Shown here piece after piece: positions 24,836 to 33,097 of a DNA stretch of 40,111 nucleotides. The DNA lies in NCBI GenBank assembly GCA_030038355.1, contig JASHPB010000211.1, positions 1 to 40,111 on the forward strand. The letters run 5' to 3'. Position numbers and translations under genes: made by a program. Each line of letters opens with the position of its first letter. Position 1 is the stretch's first letter. The stretch comes from Candidatus Binataceae bacterium. Its GTDB lineage: Bacteria; Desulfobacterota; Binatia; Binatales; Binataceae. The notes below the pieces were generated by a model, which worked only from the letters and a program-made list of their open reading frames with translations, was not told the DNA's origin and searched no databases.

Positions 24836-25813
24836 TCAGGTGAGCGTCGAGGGGCTGCGCGCGAGCGTCTCGGCAATCCAGAGAGCATCGAGCGCGGCGA
24901 GACGCGCGTTGTCGAACACGCACCAGAGCGCAAGTCCGGGACCCGCGCGCTCCGCGCTCACGATGATTGCCTCCTGGCCGACGGCGTCGATCACTCCGAG
25001 CGGCTCACCCGGCTCCTGCATCAGCAGCCCTGGCGCGGATTGAAGCGCCGCGACCATCCTGTCGTATTCGTCGGCGGCGGCAAGCGCGATCGAGAGCCCG
25101 CTGCCATGCAAGACCGGCACGGCAACAACCTGGAGCGCGAGTTCCTGGTGCGAGCTGAGCAAGCAATCCGTCTGCGCACCGATCGCGGCCGCGAGCCCGC
25201 GCTGCGATTCCCGCATGAACATGTTGAAGCCCGTCTGAATCTCGTCGTCCTCGAGGTCGAGGCGCGCCGACAACAGATCGGTTGTCTGCTCCACCGCCGC
25301 GGCGATGGCGCGCCTGCCTGCGGCGCTCGCTCCCAGAGCGGCCGTCGCCGCGATGAAGCGGCTGCCGGGATCGAGCGCGCCTATGCAAGCTGCGAGCGCG
25401 TGTGCAACGGGATGCGGAACGGCGAAGACGGCGCTCGTGCGTATCGATTGAAGATGCTCGCGGCTGGTGAGACCGGGCGCGACGATCGGCGCATCACCGG
25501 GCGGCTGACTCGCAGCGCTGAGATCGATCAGCACTGGACCGGGATCAGCCCCAACTATTTCAGCGGCGCGCGGCGCAGGTAGCGCGAGGAAAGCGAGGTC
25601 GAATTCGCGGAGGTCAGAAGGCGCGTGAAACGCTTCGACCAGCCGGTCTTCGCCGCTCGAGTCGGTGATCGTCTCGGCCGCTCCCGATTCGGTAGCAAAG
25701 AACTTGAGGTCGGCAAACGGAAAGCCGCGCGCGCCGATCAGCTCGACCAGCTGATTGCCAACCGCGCCGGTGGCGCCAACAATCGCCACTTTCGGCTCGC
25801 GGAAATTGGCCAT
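24836..25813 (-). CDS. Asd-like protein (USG-1 type) without the catalytic cysteine
   Basis: By fold this 325-residue protein belongs to aspartate-semialdehyde dehydrogenase: VAIVGATGAVGNQLVELI (NAD(P)-binding loop), then FPFADLKFFATESGA and PVLIDLSAASQPPG. The active-site motif NPNCS is replaced by AVPHPVAHAL, so no Cys is present. The His motif GHS in VPVF-GHS reads VLHGSGLS. Such inactive relatives exist in proteobacteria as USG-1, typically near leuB, asd and truA, which is also this gene's setting. It overlaps leuB by 1 bp (TGATG), indicating coupling. It should not be called a working Asd; a functional copy is expected elsewhere. Confidence 0.82.
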   Translation of the reverse strand: MANFREPKVAIVGATGAVGNQLVELIGARGFPFADLKFFATESGAAETITDSSGEDRLVEAFHAPSDLREFDLAFLALPAPRAAEIVGADPGPVLIDLSAASQPPGDAPIVAPGLTSREHLQSIRTSAVFAVPHPVAHALAACIGALDPGSRFIAATAALGASAAGRRAIAAAVEQTTDLLSARLDLEDDEIQTGFNMFMRESQRGLAAAIGAQTDCLLSSHQELALQVVAVPVLHGSGLSIALAAADEYDRMVAALQSAPGLLMQEPGEPLGVIDAVGQEAIIVSAERAGPGLALWCVFDNARLAALDALWIAETLARSPSTLT

Positions 25814-26919
25814 CAGCTCTCCGCGCTTTCGATTTTCTCTCGAACCAGGCGGCCCATCGCTTTGCAGCCTATCATCTTTGTGCCGCCGCCGCCCTGGAGG
25901 TCGCGCGTGCGATGACCGTCGTGGATCACATCCTCGACGGCCTTGGTGATGATTTCGGCTTCGGCGCGAAGACCGAGCGAATGCTCGAGCAGCATCGCGG
26001 CGGACAGAATTGCAGCGAGCGGATTCGCCTCATCGCGTCCAGCGATATCGGGAGCGCTGCCGTGGATTGGTTCGTAGAGCCCGATTCGGCAACCGGCGCT
26101 GTTGACGTCCTCGCCGAGCGACGCGGACGGCAGCAGACCCATCGAGCCCGCCAACACCGATGCCTCATCGGTGAGGATATCGCCAAACATGTTTTCGGTG
26201 ACGATCACGTCGAAATCGCGCGGACGCCGTATCAAGTGCATGGCCATGGAGTCGACGAGCTGATTCTCGACCGCGACGTCCTTGTATTGCTGACTCAGCT
26301 CGACGGCGATTTCGCGCCATAGCCGCGAAGTCGAAAGCACGTTGGCCTTGTCGACCGAGGTAAGTTTCTTGCGCCTCTCGCGCGCAAGCTCGAAAGCGAA
26401 CTTCAGCACGCGCTTAATCTCAGCCTCGGAGTAAATGCAGGTATCGATACCCTCGCGGCCCTCCGCGCCGGTGCGCCGTTCACTGGGCTTTCCGTAGTAG
26501 ATACCACCCGTCAACTCGCGGATTACAACGAGGTCAACGCCATTAATGATGTCGCTCTTGATCGGGGACGCGCCGATCAGATCCTTGACCGCTTTGACCG
26601 GACGGATATTGGCGAAGAGTCCTAGCGCCTTCCTCAGTCCGAGCAATGCCTGCTCAGGGCGCTTTTCGGCCGCTGGATTGTCCCACTTGGGACCACCTAC
26701 CGCGCCGAGGAGGATGGCGTCGGAATCCTGTGCGTTCTTTAAAACGTCATCGGGAAGAGGCACGCCGAATTGATCGAGCGCGTGGCCGCCTATCAATCCC
26801 TCCTTGAATTCGAAGTCGATAGCGCTGAGCCGCGCGATCACCTTGAGGACTTGCAGTGCTTCGCCGACGACTTCGGGGCCGATGCCGTCGCCCTTCACAA
26901 CTAAAATCTTGTAGGCCAT
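25813..26919 (-). CDS. leuB: 3-isopropylmalate dehydrogenase
   Basis: LeuB oxidises and decarboxylates 3-isopropylmalate with NAD in leucine synthesis. The 368-residue product shows ILVVKGDGIGPEVVGEAL, DAILLGAVGGPKWD, the substrate-binding arginines in LFANIRPVK, and LTGGIYYGKPSERR. The metal-binding signature is IVTENMFGDILTDEASVLAG, with GSAPDIAGRDEANPLA downstream. It is complete and typical. leuC and leuD are not between leuA and leuB, unlike in many relatives. It is followed directly by the Asd-like gene. Confidence 0.95.
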   Translation of the reverse strand: MAYKILVVKGDGIGPEVVGEALQVLKVIARLSAIDFEFKEGLIGGHALDQFGVPLPDDVLKNAQDSDAILLGAVGGPKWDNPAAEKRPEQALLGLRKALGLFANIRPVKAVKDLIGASPIKSDIINGVDLVVIRELTGGIYYGKPSERRTGAEGREGIDTCIYSEAEIKRVLKFAFELARERRKKLTSVDKANVLSTSRLWREIAVELSQQYKDVAVENQLVDSMAMHLIRRPRDFDVIVTENMFGDILTDEASVLAGSMGLLPSASLGEDVNSAGCRIGLYEPIHGSAPDIAGRDEANPLAAILSAAMLLEHSLGLRAEAEIITKAVEDVIHDGHRTRDLQGGGGTKMIGCKAMGRLVREKIESAES

Positions 26920-27149
26920 TTACAAGCGCAGGTGATCGGTTGCGATGTGGCTGATGTTGCTGCCGGCGATCCTCGATAAAATTTGCGTGAATCCTCGAAA
27001 CTTGCGCTCGCCAAAGCCTCGACGCGCTTTCGCGTCAATCAAACGGCCTCGCGCACAGACAACTTCGGCGCGGACGTCATCTCCCGGATTCAATGCCACC
27101 TAGCACTTAGCCGAACTGAAGTTCTGCGGCAAGAGCCACACCGCGCTAA
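26920..27149. other. Intergenic region between leuA and leuB
   Basis: No gene is visible in these 230 bp, and leuCD remnants were not seen. A small hairpin GACGCG-CTTT-CGCGTC (27021-27036) lacks a T-tract. The gap may hold a promoter for leuB, but no convincing boxes stand out. Confidence 0.4.
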
Positions 27150-28718
27150 TCAGGGCACGTCGGTCGTAGGCTTGAGCGGAGCTTCCTTGCGCGACTTGAG
27201 GCGGTTCAGCGCGTTGACCAGCGCTAGCGCCGACGCCATCACGATATCGCTGTGCGCGCCCTGGCCCGCGACCGTCATGCCGTTGTCGCGCACCAGACAA
27301 CTCACCTCGCCGAGCGCGTCCGTGCCGCCCGTGATTGCTTTCACCGCGTAACGTTCCAGCGCGGGATGCACACCTGCGATCTTGTAAATCGCCTGGTAGC
27401 AGGCATCAACCATGCCGTCGCCTTCGCCGTCAGCCGAGTGCTCCTCGCCGTTTACGCGCAAGGTGACGACGGCGTGCGGAGTCTCCTTGCTCGATGACGA
27501 GCACCTCATATCGACCAGCTCGATTTCGTCGCTGGTGCGCCGCGCCTCCTCGGTCACGAGCGCCAGGATGTCATCGTCGTAAACGACCTTCTTCTTGTCG
27601 CAGAGCGCCTTGAACTCGGCGAACGCGCTGTTCAGATCGACGGCGTCCGTATCGACGCCTAATTCCTTCAGCCGGTTGATGAACGCGTGGCGGCCCGAAT
27701 GCTTGCCGAGCACCAGCTTGTTTGATGGGATGCCGATATCTTCCGGCTTCATAATCTCGTAAGTCAGCTTGTACTTGAGCACGCCGTCCTGATGGATACC
27801 GGCCTCGTGTGCAAACGCGTTGTCGCCGACGATCGGCTTGTTCGCGGGTACGGACTGGCCGATGATCTGCGAGAGCAGGCGCGACGAGGGATAGATCTGC
27901 CGGGTATCGACGCGCGTTTGGATACCCATCAGATCCTTCCGCGTCTTCAGTGCCATCACCACTTCTTCCATCGAGCAGTTGCCGGCGCGCTCGCCGATAC
28001 CATTGATCGTGCACTCGATCTGGCGAGCGCCATTGCCAATCGCAGCCAGCGAGTTCGCGACCGCGAGGCCGAGGTCGTTGTGGCAGTGGGCGCTCCAGAT
28101 CACTTTGCCGGCGCCCGGAACGTGCTCGCGCATGTACGCGAACATGCGCCCGTATTCTTCGGGAATTGCGTGGCCAGTCGTATCAGGCAGATTGATCACG
28201 GTCGCGCCCGCGCGGATGACTTCGGCGCAGACCTTCGCCATGTATTCCCACTCGGAGCGCGACGCGTCCTCGCACGAGAACTCGATATAGTCGAGATGCT
28301 TTTTCGCTCGCGTGACGGCCCAGGTCGCCGCATCGAGCACGTCCTCGCGGTTCATGTTGAGCTTGTACTTGAGATGAATATCCGAGGTGGCAATGAAGAT
28401 GTGGATGCCGGGGCGGGTCGATTTGTCCACCGACTTCAGCGCGCGATCGACGTCTTCGTCGCGGGTCCGCGAAAGGCTCAAGACCAACGGGCCCTTGACC
28501 GACTGTGCCACACGGTTGACGGACTCGAAATCGCCCTCGGATGATGCGGCGAAACCGGCCTCGATAATATCGACGTTGAGGCGCTCGAGCTGGCGGGCGA
28601 GCGCCAGCTTCTCCTCGACGTTCATCGTGCATCCGGGCGATTGCTCGCCGTCGCGCAGCGTCGTGTCGAAGATACGTACCCAGTCCGAGCCTTGAGACTC
28701 CGCGGTCGCCATGTCCAT
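27150..28718 (-). CDS. leuA: 2-isopropylmalate synthase
   Basis: LeuA condenses acetyl-CoA with 2-ketoisovalerate, the committed step to leucine. It has the TIM-barrel catalytic domain with RIFDTTLRDGEQSPGCTM, then EIIEAGF-type IDIIEAGFAASSEGDFE and the metal-site histidines in IWSAHCHNDLGLAVANSLA. CTINGIGERAGNCSMEE follows, and a C-terminal regulatory domain (about 390-520) binds leucine for feedback inhibition. Three ATGs compete (28724, 28718, 28712); AAGGAG is 8 nt from the one at 28718, giving 522 residues. Transcription is controlled by the upstream leucine attenuator. Confidence 0.95.
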   Translation of the reverse strand: MDMATAESQGSDWVRIFDTTLRDGEQSPGCTMNVEEKLALARQLERLNVDIIEAGFAASSEGDFESVNRVAQSVKGPLVLSLSRTRDEDVDRALKSVDKSTRPGIHIFIATSDIHLKYKLNMNREDVLDAATWAVTRAKKHLDYIEFSCEDASRSEWEYMAKVCAEVIRAGATVINLPDTTGHAIPEEYGRMFAYMREHVPGAGKVIWSAHCHNDLGLAVANSLAAIGNGARQIECTINGIGERAGNCSMEEVVMALKTRKDLMGIQTRVDTRQIYPSSRLLSQIIGQSVPANKPIVGDNAFAHEAGIHQDGVLKYKLTYEIMKPEDIGIPSNKLVLGKHSGRHAFINRLKELGVDTDAVDLNSAFAEFKALCDKKKVVYDDDILALVTEEARRTSDEIELVDMRCSSSSKETPHAVVTLRVNGEEHSADGEGDGMVDACYQAIYKIAGVHPALERYAVKAITGGTDALGEVSCLVRDNGMTVAGQGAHSDIVMASALALVNALNRLKSRKEAPLKPTTDVP

Positions 28719-28780
28719 CGCCATTTCTCCTTCGCGATCCGCCCTTGAGGTCGGTGAGCCGGCGTCCGCCCGATGGCGGA

Positions 28781-28827
28781 TAAGAAAACGCCCCGGGCGG
28801 CTTCTTCGGCCCACCGCCCGGGGCGTT
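28781..28827 (-). terminator. Attenuator terminator ahead of leuA
   Basis: On the minus strand AACGCCCCGGGCGG (28814-28827) pairs perfectly with CCGCCCGGGGCGTT (28787-28800) across a 13-nt loop, followed by TTTTCTTA. A 14-bp GC stem with a T-tract before the leuA start is a strong intrinsic terminator. It lies downstream of the leader peptide, the arrangement expected for transcription attenuation. Confidence 0.9.
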
Positions 28828-28849
28828 CGTGTCAGTTTTTCAAAGCCTT

Positions 28850-28930
28850 CTAGGCCTGCTCCGACGCGCGCCCGGCGTGGGCCCTCGTAAGGGCCAGGCT
28901 AAGAAGCAGTCCGGTAGGCCGTCGCAACAT
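28850..28930 (-). CDS. leuL: Leucine leader peptide (attenuator ORF)
   Basis: A 26-residue ORF from ATG 28930 to TAG 28850, read MLRRPTGLLLSLALTRAHAG and then six more residues. Six Leu codons occur, five of them at codons 8, 9, 10, 12 and 14. Ribosome stalling there under leucine shortage would expose an antiterminator and let RNA polymerase pass the downstream terminator into leuA. The promoter's -10 box ends only 10 nt before the ATG, so the transcript is nearly leaderless and lacks a Shine-Dalgarno. The peptide itself probably has no function. Confidence 0.88.
   Translation of the reverse strand: MLRRPTGLLLSLALTRAHAGRASEQA
28880..28895 (-). promoter_or_regulatory. Pause hairpin within the leuL leader
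   Basis: GGCCCT-TACG-AGGGCC is a perfect 6-bp stem overlapping the last Leu codons of leuL, the place of the 1:2 pause structure in classical attenuators. The following GGGCG-rich segment (about 28865-28876) can pair with the CGCCC in the left arm of the terminator, a plausible 2:3 antiterminator. Confidence 0.6.
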
Positions 28931-28940
28931 AACGCCCAGA

Positions 28941-28970
28941 ATTCTAAATGGCGAGGACGATTCCAGTCAA
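28941..28970 (-). promoter_or_regulatory. Promoter of the leuL-leuA transcript
   Basis: TTGACT (28965-28970) and TAGAAT (28941-28946) are each 5/6 matches to the sigma70 consensus, 18 nt apart. The predicted start lies near 28934, a few bases before the leuL ATG. Confidence 0.75.
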
Positions 28971-29045
28971 GCCGCTGGCGCTTCACGTCGCGCACTGGCA
29001 AGAGTGATGAAAGCGAGGGCCACAATAAACGAAAGAGAGGCTCTT

Positions 29046-29561
29046 ATGGCCAAATCTCGCAGCGTGAAGACCGGCCCGGTCGCGAGCCGGCCCAACATGC
29101 CGAGCTACGGGCTGCTCCCGGCAGACGGTGGAGCGGGCCTGCTCGGTTGGCGGTGGGCGGCAGATCGCCTGCAGAAATCGCACAACTATTTTCTCGCCAC
29201 GACGCGGCCCGACGGCCGTCCTCATTGCATGCCGCTGTGGGGAATCTGGGCCGACGATGTCTTCTACTTCAGCACGGCGCCTGATTCGGTGAAGGCCCGC
29301 AACCTGGAGCAGAATCCCAACTGCGTCATCAGCACCGAGGACGCGTCGCAGGCGATTATCGTCGAGGGCGTGGCGGAGGTTTTCGACGATCGTGCGGCGC
29401 TCAAGAAGCTGCTCAAGATTTATGAACACAAGTACAACTTCGAGATGAGCGCAGACCTGGGTCCGTACTTCGCCGTTTATCCGACGCGGGCGTATGGCAT
29501 TATTGAATACGCCATGCAGGGAAGTGCGACACGCTGGACCTTCCGCAAGCGCCGCAAGTAG
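29046..29561 (+). CDS. Pyridoxamine 5'-phosphate oxidase-family (FMN/F420-binding fold) protein
   Basis: A 171-residue split beta-barrel flavin-binding-fold protein. The core reads HNYFLATTRPDGRPHCMPLWGIWADDVFYFSTAPDSVKARNLEQNP, the usual strand order of this family, followed by IIVEGVAEV. Members use FMN or F420 to reduce or bind small molecules; this one's substrate is unknown. The ATG at 29046 has GAGAGG five nt upstream; in-frame ATG at 29004 would add a non-homologous tail. It is the only rightward gene in the block from 24095 to the end of the window, and it diverges from leuL-leuA. Confidence 0.82.
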   Translation: MAKSRSVKTGPVASRPNMPSYGLLPADGGAGLLGWRWAADRLQKSHNYFLATTRPDGRPHCMPLWGIWADDVFYFSTAPDSVKARNLEQNPNCVISTEDASQAIIVEGVAEVFDDRAALKKLLKIYEHKYNFEMSADLGPYFAVYPTRAYGIIEYAMQGSATRWTFRKRRK

Positions 29562-29564
29562 CGG

Positions 29565-30422
29565 CTATTTCCTTTCGGAGTGCGACTCCGCGTGCGCGGG
29601 TTCGGCAGCTACCGGAGCGATGACCGGAACTTTCGCACTGCGCTCGCCGCGAAGCATCAGGAACGGACCAGACAGAACGTAGGCACTCGCGAGCAGGAAG
29701 GCAGTGAGCTGCGGCATCGCGAAGAGCATCGCGGCGGCAACCACTATCACGACGATCAATTCGACCCGCGCGCGGCGATCCAGCTCCATGCCTTTGAAGC
29801 TCGGATACGGCACACGCGAAATCATCAGTCCGCCGAGCGCGACCGTCACGGGCGCCATCGCGGTGCAGAGCACACGCGGCGAGTCGAGCTCGAAGTAGCT
29901 GTAGACGAGCACAAGGCCGGCGATCATGATCGCGGCGCCTGGGATCGGCAGGCCGACGAAACGGCGCTTGTCCAGGCTGGCGGTCTGCACGTTGAAGCGC
30001 GCGAGCCGCAGCGCGCCGCAGAGCAGGAAGATTCCGGCGACAGCGATGCCGAACGAGCCAATCGGCTTCAACGCCCACCAATACGCGAGTATGGCCGGCG
30101 CCACGCCGAACGCGACCACGTCGGAGAGACTGTCGTATTCGACACCGAACTGGCTCGAGGTCTTCGACATCCGCGCGATACGCCCGTCGAGGCCGTCGCA
30201 GAAAAAGGCGAGGATAATCATGACGGCCGCCGTCTCGACGTGGCCGCTGACTCCTGAAACGATCGAGTAAAAGCCCGACAGCAGACCGAGCGACGTGATT
30301 GTCGCCGGTACGAGGAAGACTCCGCGGCGCAGCGGCTCGGCTACACGCTCGCGCCGCATCCGTCCCGAGATGAGACGCATTCGCGCGCGATCGATGCGAT
30401 TGCGACGCACGCGTTGAGTCAT
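29565..30422 (-). CDS. pssA: CDP-diacylglycerol--serine O-phosphatidyltransferase
   Basis: PssA makes phosphatidylserine from CDP-diacylglycerol and serine in the inner membrane. The 285-residue protein has several hydrophobic spans and the CDP-alcohol phosphotransferase motif DG-x2-AR-x8-G-x3-D-x3-D, seen as DGLDGRIARMSKTSSQFGVE followed by YDSLSDVVAFG. The basic N-terminus (RVRRNRIDRARMR) is common in such proteins. The ATG overlaps the psd stop by 4 bp, so psd and pssA are coupled; together they form the phosphatidylethanolamine branch. The product of cdsA at 35296 is the substrate supplier. Confidence 0.92.
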   Translation of the reverse strand: MTQRVRRNRIDRARMRLISGRMRRERVAEPLRRGVFLVPATITSLGLLSGFYSIVSGVSGHVETAAVMIILAFFCDGLDGRIARMSKTSSQFGVEYDSLSDVVAFGVAPAILAYWWALKPIGSFGIAVAGIFLLCGALRLARFNVQTASLDKRRFVGLPIPGAAIMIAGLVLVYSYFELDSPRVLCTAMAPVTVALGGLMISRVPYPSFKGMELDRRARVELIVVIVVAAAMLFAMPQLTAFLLASAYVLSGPFLMLRGERSAKVPVIAPVAAEPAHAESHSERK

Positions 30423-31099
30423 CGCTCCAGCTCTCCGATAACTGTTCGCCCCGCGCGCACGCGCTCACCCGGCGCGACTGCGACGCGGTAATCCTGCGGC
30501 ACGAAATGATCGACTCGACTGCCGAACATGATGAGGCCAATTCGCTGGCCTGATTCAATTCTATCATGCACCCTGAGCCGGCAGACAATTCGCCGGGCCA
30601 GGTAGCCCGCCACCTGCACCATCGCGTGGATACGGCCGGCGGCGTCGCGCATCAGGATAGCGTTGCGCTCGTTGTGCTCGCTCGCCTCGTCGCCAAACGC
30701 GGCACGGAACTCGCCGGGCGTGTGCTCAAGCGAGGTGACCTCGCCCGCGACCGGCGCTCGATTGACGTGGACATTCAGCGGCGACATGAAAATCGAGACT
30801 CGCTTGCCAGTTCGCGACGGATCGCCGGGCATGCTCATCTCGACGATGTCTATGACTTTGCCGTCGGCGCCCGAGATGATGACGCCCTCGGTCACGCGCG
30901 GATAACGCTCCGGATCGCGAAAGAAGAGCGCGATGGCGACGCCAATCGCGATCACGACCAACCCGATGATTTTGAAGCCGAACGCGAGCAGGACGAGGCC
31001 GGCGACTACGAAGATGCCGGACATGATGACTCCCTCGGCCGCGATATGAACGGCGCGCGCGATCTGGATGAGGACCGGATTTGGCTGGTCGCGCATCAT
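30419..31099 (-). CDS. psd: Phosphatidylserine decarboxylase, short (PSD-A) form
   Basis: This pyruvoyl enzyme turns phosphatidylserine into phosphatidylethanolamine. The 226-residue proenzyme has N-terminal hydrophobic spans (GIFVVAGLVLLAFGFKIIGL), then FFRDPERYP, VSIFMSPLNVHVNRAPVAG and the self-cleavage site FGSRVD, where Ser194 becomes the pyruvoyl group. The short length and the GSR form match the type common in Geobacter-like bacteria. The ATG at 31099 (or the next, 31096) is preferred over a GTG at 31144, because a hairpin terminator lies at 31146-31171. No clear Shine-Dalgarno is visible. Confidence 0.9.
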   Translation of the reverse strand: MMRDQPNPVLIQIARAVHIAAEGVIMSGIFVVAGLVLLAFGFKIIGLVVIAIGVAIALFFRDPERYPRVTEGVIISGADGKVIDIVEMSMPGDPSRTGKRVSIFMSPLNVHVNRAPVAGEVTSLEHTPGEFRAAFGDEASEHNERNAILMRDAAGRIHAMVQVAGYLARRIVCRLRVHDRIESGQRIGLIMFGSRVDHFVPQDYRVAVAPGERVRAGRTVIGELER

Positions 31100-31145
31100 C
31101 GGCTGCGATGCGTTCGTGTTGCGCTCGGAGGCTCTGAAAAGCACG

Positions 31146-31171
31146 CGTCACGATTTGCAACGATCGTGACG
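31146..31171 (-). terminator. Hairpin between ilvC and psd, possible weak terminator
   Basis: On the minus strand CGTCACGAT-(8 nt)-ATCGTGACG is a perfect 9-bp stem, followed by CGTGCTTTTC. The T-run is short and offset by a few bases, so termination may be partial. A smaller stem ACCGC/GCGGT sits at 31230-31244. The rest of 31100-31275 shows no gene. Confidence 0.45.
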
Positions 31172-31275
31172 GTGCCTGCGGTTCCTCCGCTTGCCGGTCC
31201 ATCGATCCAGGGGCAGGAAAGTTTGACCCACCGCTGTCGGCGGTCATTCGTGTGATTCAATTTCTTCCGAGCCGC

Positions 31276-32292
31276 TCAATTCCGCGATTTGTCGACCAGC
31301 CGATCGCTCGCGAGCCACGGCATAAAGGCGCGCAGCTTGCGGCCGACTTCCTCGAGCGGATGAACCTCGCCCTCCTTGCGCATCCGCTTGAAGTTCGGCA
31401 AGCCCGCGCGATACTCGCCGATCCACTCGTTGGCGAACTTGCCGGATTGGATGTCGGCCAGGATCTGCTTCATCGCGGCGCGCGCCTCGGCGCCGACGAC
31501 CTTCTTGCCGCGCGTCATGTCGCCGTACTCAGCCGTGTTGCTGATCGAGTAGCGCATGTTGGAGATACCGCCCTCGTAGATAAGATCGACGATCAGCTTT
31601 ACTTCATGCACGCACTCGAAGTAAGCCATCTCGGGCGCATAACCCGCTTCGACGAGCGTTTCGAAGCCGGCGCGGATAAGTTCGGTCAGGCCGCCGCACA
31701 ACACCGACTGTTCGCCGAACAAATCGGTCTCGGTTTCTTCCTTGTAGGTCGTCTCGATTATTGCCGCGCGGCCGCCTCCGATCGCACTGCCCCACGCAAG
31801 CCCGACCTGCCGAGTGTCGCCCGAAGGATCCTGCTCGACCGCGAGAAGACACGGCACGCCGCGGCCCTTGGTGTATTCCGATCGCACCAGGTGCCCTGGG
31901 CCCTTCGGCGCGATCATGAAGACGTTCGCGTCCTTGGGTGGCTTGACGAATTTGAAATGGATATTGAAGCCGTGGCCAAACGCCAGGTACTTACCCTTGG
32001 TCAGATGCGGCGCGATTTCCTTCTCGTAGATCTCTGATGCCATCTCGTCCGGCACGAGCATCATGATGACGTCGGCCTGGCGCGCGGCCTCCGCCGTATC
32101 GAATACCGGAAGGCCCTGCTTGATCGCCTTGTCACGGGACGTCGAGCCTTTGCTGAGCCCCACGCGCACATCGAAGCCGCTGTCACGCAGGTTGAGCGCA
32201 TGAGCATGGCCTTGGCTGCCGAATCCGATGACGGCGATCTTCTTGCCGCGCAGCGCGTTCAAATCCGCGTCGCGGTCGTAGTAGACCTTCAT
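31276..32292 (-). CDS. ilvC: Ketol-acid reductoisomerase (class I)
   Basis: IlvC isomerises and reduces acetolactate or acetohydroxybutyrate in valine, isoleucine and leucine synthesis. The 338-residue class I enzyme begins with [32 protein letters not shown]. The cofactor loop is [12 protein letters not shown], and [15 protein letters not shown] is present. The Mg-binding residues lie in [22 protein letters not shown] and [23 protein letters not shown]. The serine-containing cofactor loop suggests NADPH use. AGGAGA precedes the ATG. It lies 12 bp after ilvN. Confidence 0.96.
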   Translation of the reverse strand: MKVYYDRDADLNALRGKKIAVIGFGSQGHAHALNLRDSGFDVRVGLSKGSTSRDKAIKQGLPVFDTAEAARQADVIMMLVPDEMASEIYEKEIAPHLTKGKYLAFGHGFNIHFKFVKPPKDANVFMIAPKGPGHLVRSEYTKGRGVPCLLAVEQDPSGDTRQVGLAWGSAIGGGRAAIIETTYKEETETDLFGEQSVLCGGLTELIRAGFETLVEAGYAPEMAYFECVHEVKLIVDLIYEGGISNMRYSISNTAEYGDMTRGKKVVGAEARAAMKQILADIQSGKFANEWIGEYRAGLPNFKRMRKEGEVHPLEEVGRKLRAFMPWLASDRLVDKSRN

Positions 32293-32304
32293 GACGAATA
32301 TCTC

Positions 32305-32829
32305 CTAGTCAGCTTCGCGTGGCCGGCGATGATTTTCGGCGCTGAGCTGCACCGAGCGCTGCATCGCCACTTTACCGGACCGCACGACTTCCTTGATACC
32401 CAGGGGGCGGACGAGCGCGATGAACGCCTTGATCTTGTCGGCGTCGCCCGTCACTTCGACCGTGACCACGCGCTGGCCGATATCGACGATGTGCGCGCGG
32501 AAGGCGCTCACGATCGAGTCGAGTTCCGAGCGCGTGCGCTCATCGACGCTGATCTTCACGATCACCATCTCACGCTCGAGGATATCGACGTCCTTGAAGT
32601 CGATAACCTTGATTACGGGGATGAGCTTGTTGAGTTGCTTGTTGATCTGTTCGAGCACCTGCTCATCGCCGGTGGTGACCAGCACGATCCTCGATACCGT
32701 GGGGTCGAGCGGGTCCTCATTGACGGTGAGGGACTCGATGTTAAAACCGCGGCTGGAAAAAAGTCCGGCCACGCGTGCGAGCACGCCGAATTCGTTCTCT
32801 ACCAGGACCGATATCGTGTGACTTGTCAT
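32305..32829 (-). CDS. ilvN: Acetolactate synthase small (regulatory) subunit
   Basis: IlvN regulates acetohydroxyacid synthase and gives valine feedback. The 174-residue protein starts MTSHTISVLVENEFGVLARV with the ACT-domain core, then GLFSSRGFNIESLTVN, and a C-terminal domain (about 80-160) reading RELALIKV-like REMVIVKISVDERTRSEL. The ATG at 32829 starts the conserved ACT domain; an upstream in-frame ATG would add six residues. The large catalytic subunit gene ilvB, normally just upstream, is not here; a YdcH-like gene and tsaB take its place. Confidence 0.93.
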   Translation of the reverse strand: MTSHTISVLVENEFGVLARVAGLFSSRGFNIESLTVNEDPLDPTVSRIVLVTTGDEQVLEQINKQLNKLIPVIKVIDFKDVDILEREMVIVKISVDERTRSELDSIVSAFRAHIVDIGQRVVTVEVTGDADKIKAFIALVRPLGIKEVVRSGKVAMQRSVQLSAENHRRPREAD

Positions 32830-32866
32830 GCAATAGCAAGCGCGCACTCATGGCCGGACTCGCCGT

Positions 32867-33097
32867 TCAGTGTGCTTCTTGCTGATAGCGATGGAGAATC
32901 TCCATCATCCGGTCTTTCGAGGCAAGCTTCATTTTCTGGATGCGCTTTTCTTCGAGCTCCTCGTCGTTGGTCAGATAAACCTTGTGCCGATATTCTTCGA
33001 GTCTGCGTTTGAGCGTCTGATGTTCTTCGTAGATCGTCCTCAACTCCTGGTCATGGGTGAGATGCTGCAAGATCAGTTCTTCGTCTCTTCGCTCCAT
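32867..33097 (-). CDS. YdcH/DUF465-family small coiled-coil protein
   Basis: A 76-residue all-helical protein. The pattern H-x-L-x(2)-R-L-x(2)-Y and the C-terminal LEEKRIQKMKLASKDRMMEIL match the DUF465/YdcH family, a small helical hairpin of unknown function common in proteobacteria. The whole sequence is charged and heptad-like with no cysteine or membrane segment. It overlaps tsaB by 25 bp and lies 37 bp ahead of ilvN in the same direction, so it is co-transcribed. Confidence 0.8.
   Translation of the reverse strand: MERRDEELILQHLTHDQELRTIYEEHQTLKRRLEEYRHKVYLTNDEELEEKRIQKMKLASKDRMMEILHRYQQEAH

Noticed and set aside
27792-28544. Long plus-strand open frame opposite leuA
   Set aside because: Shadow of the conserved LeuA coding sequence.
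29004-29045. Earlier ATG for the flavin-binding-fold gene
   Set aside because: The extra 14 residues are not homologous, and the ribosome site fits the ATG at 29046.
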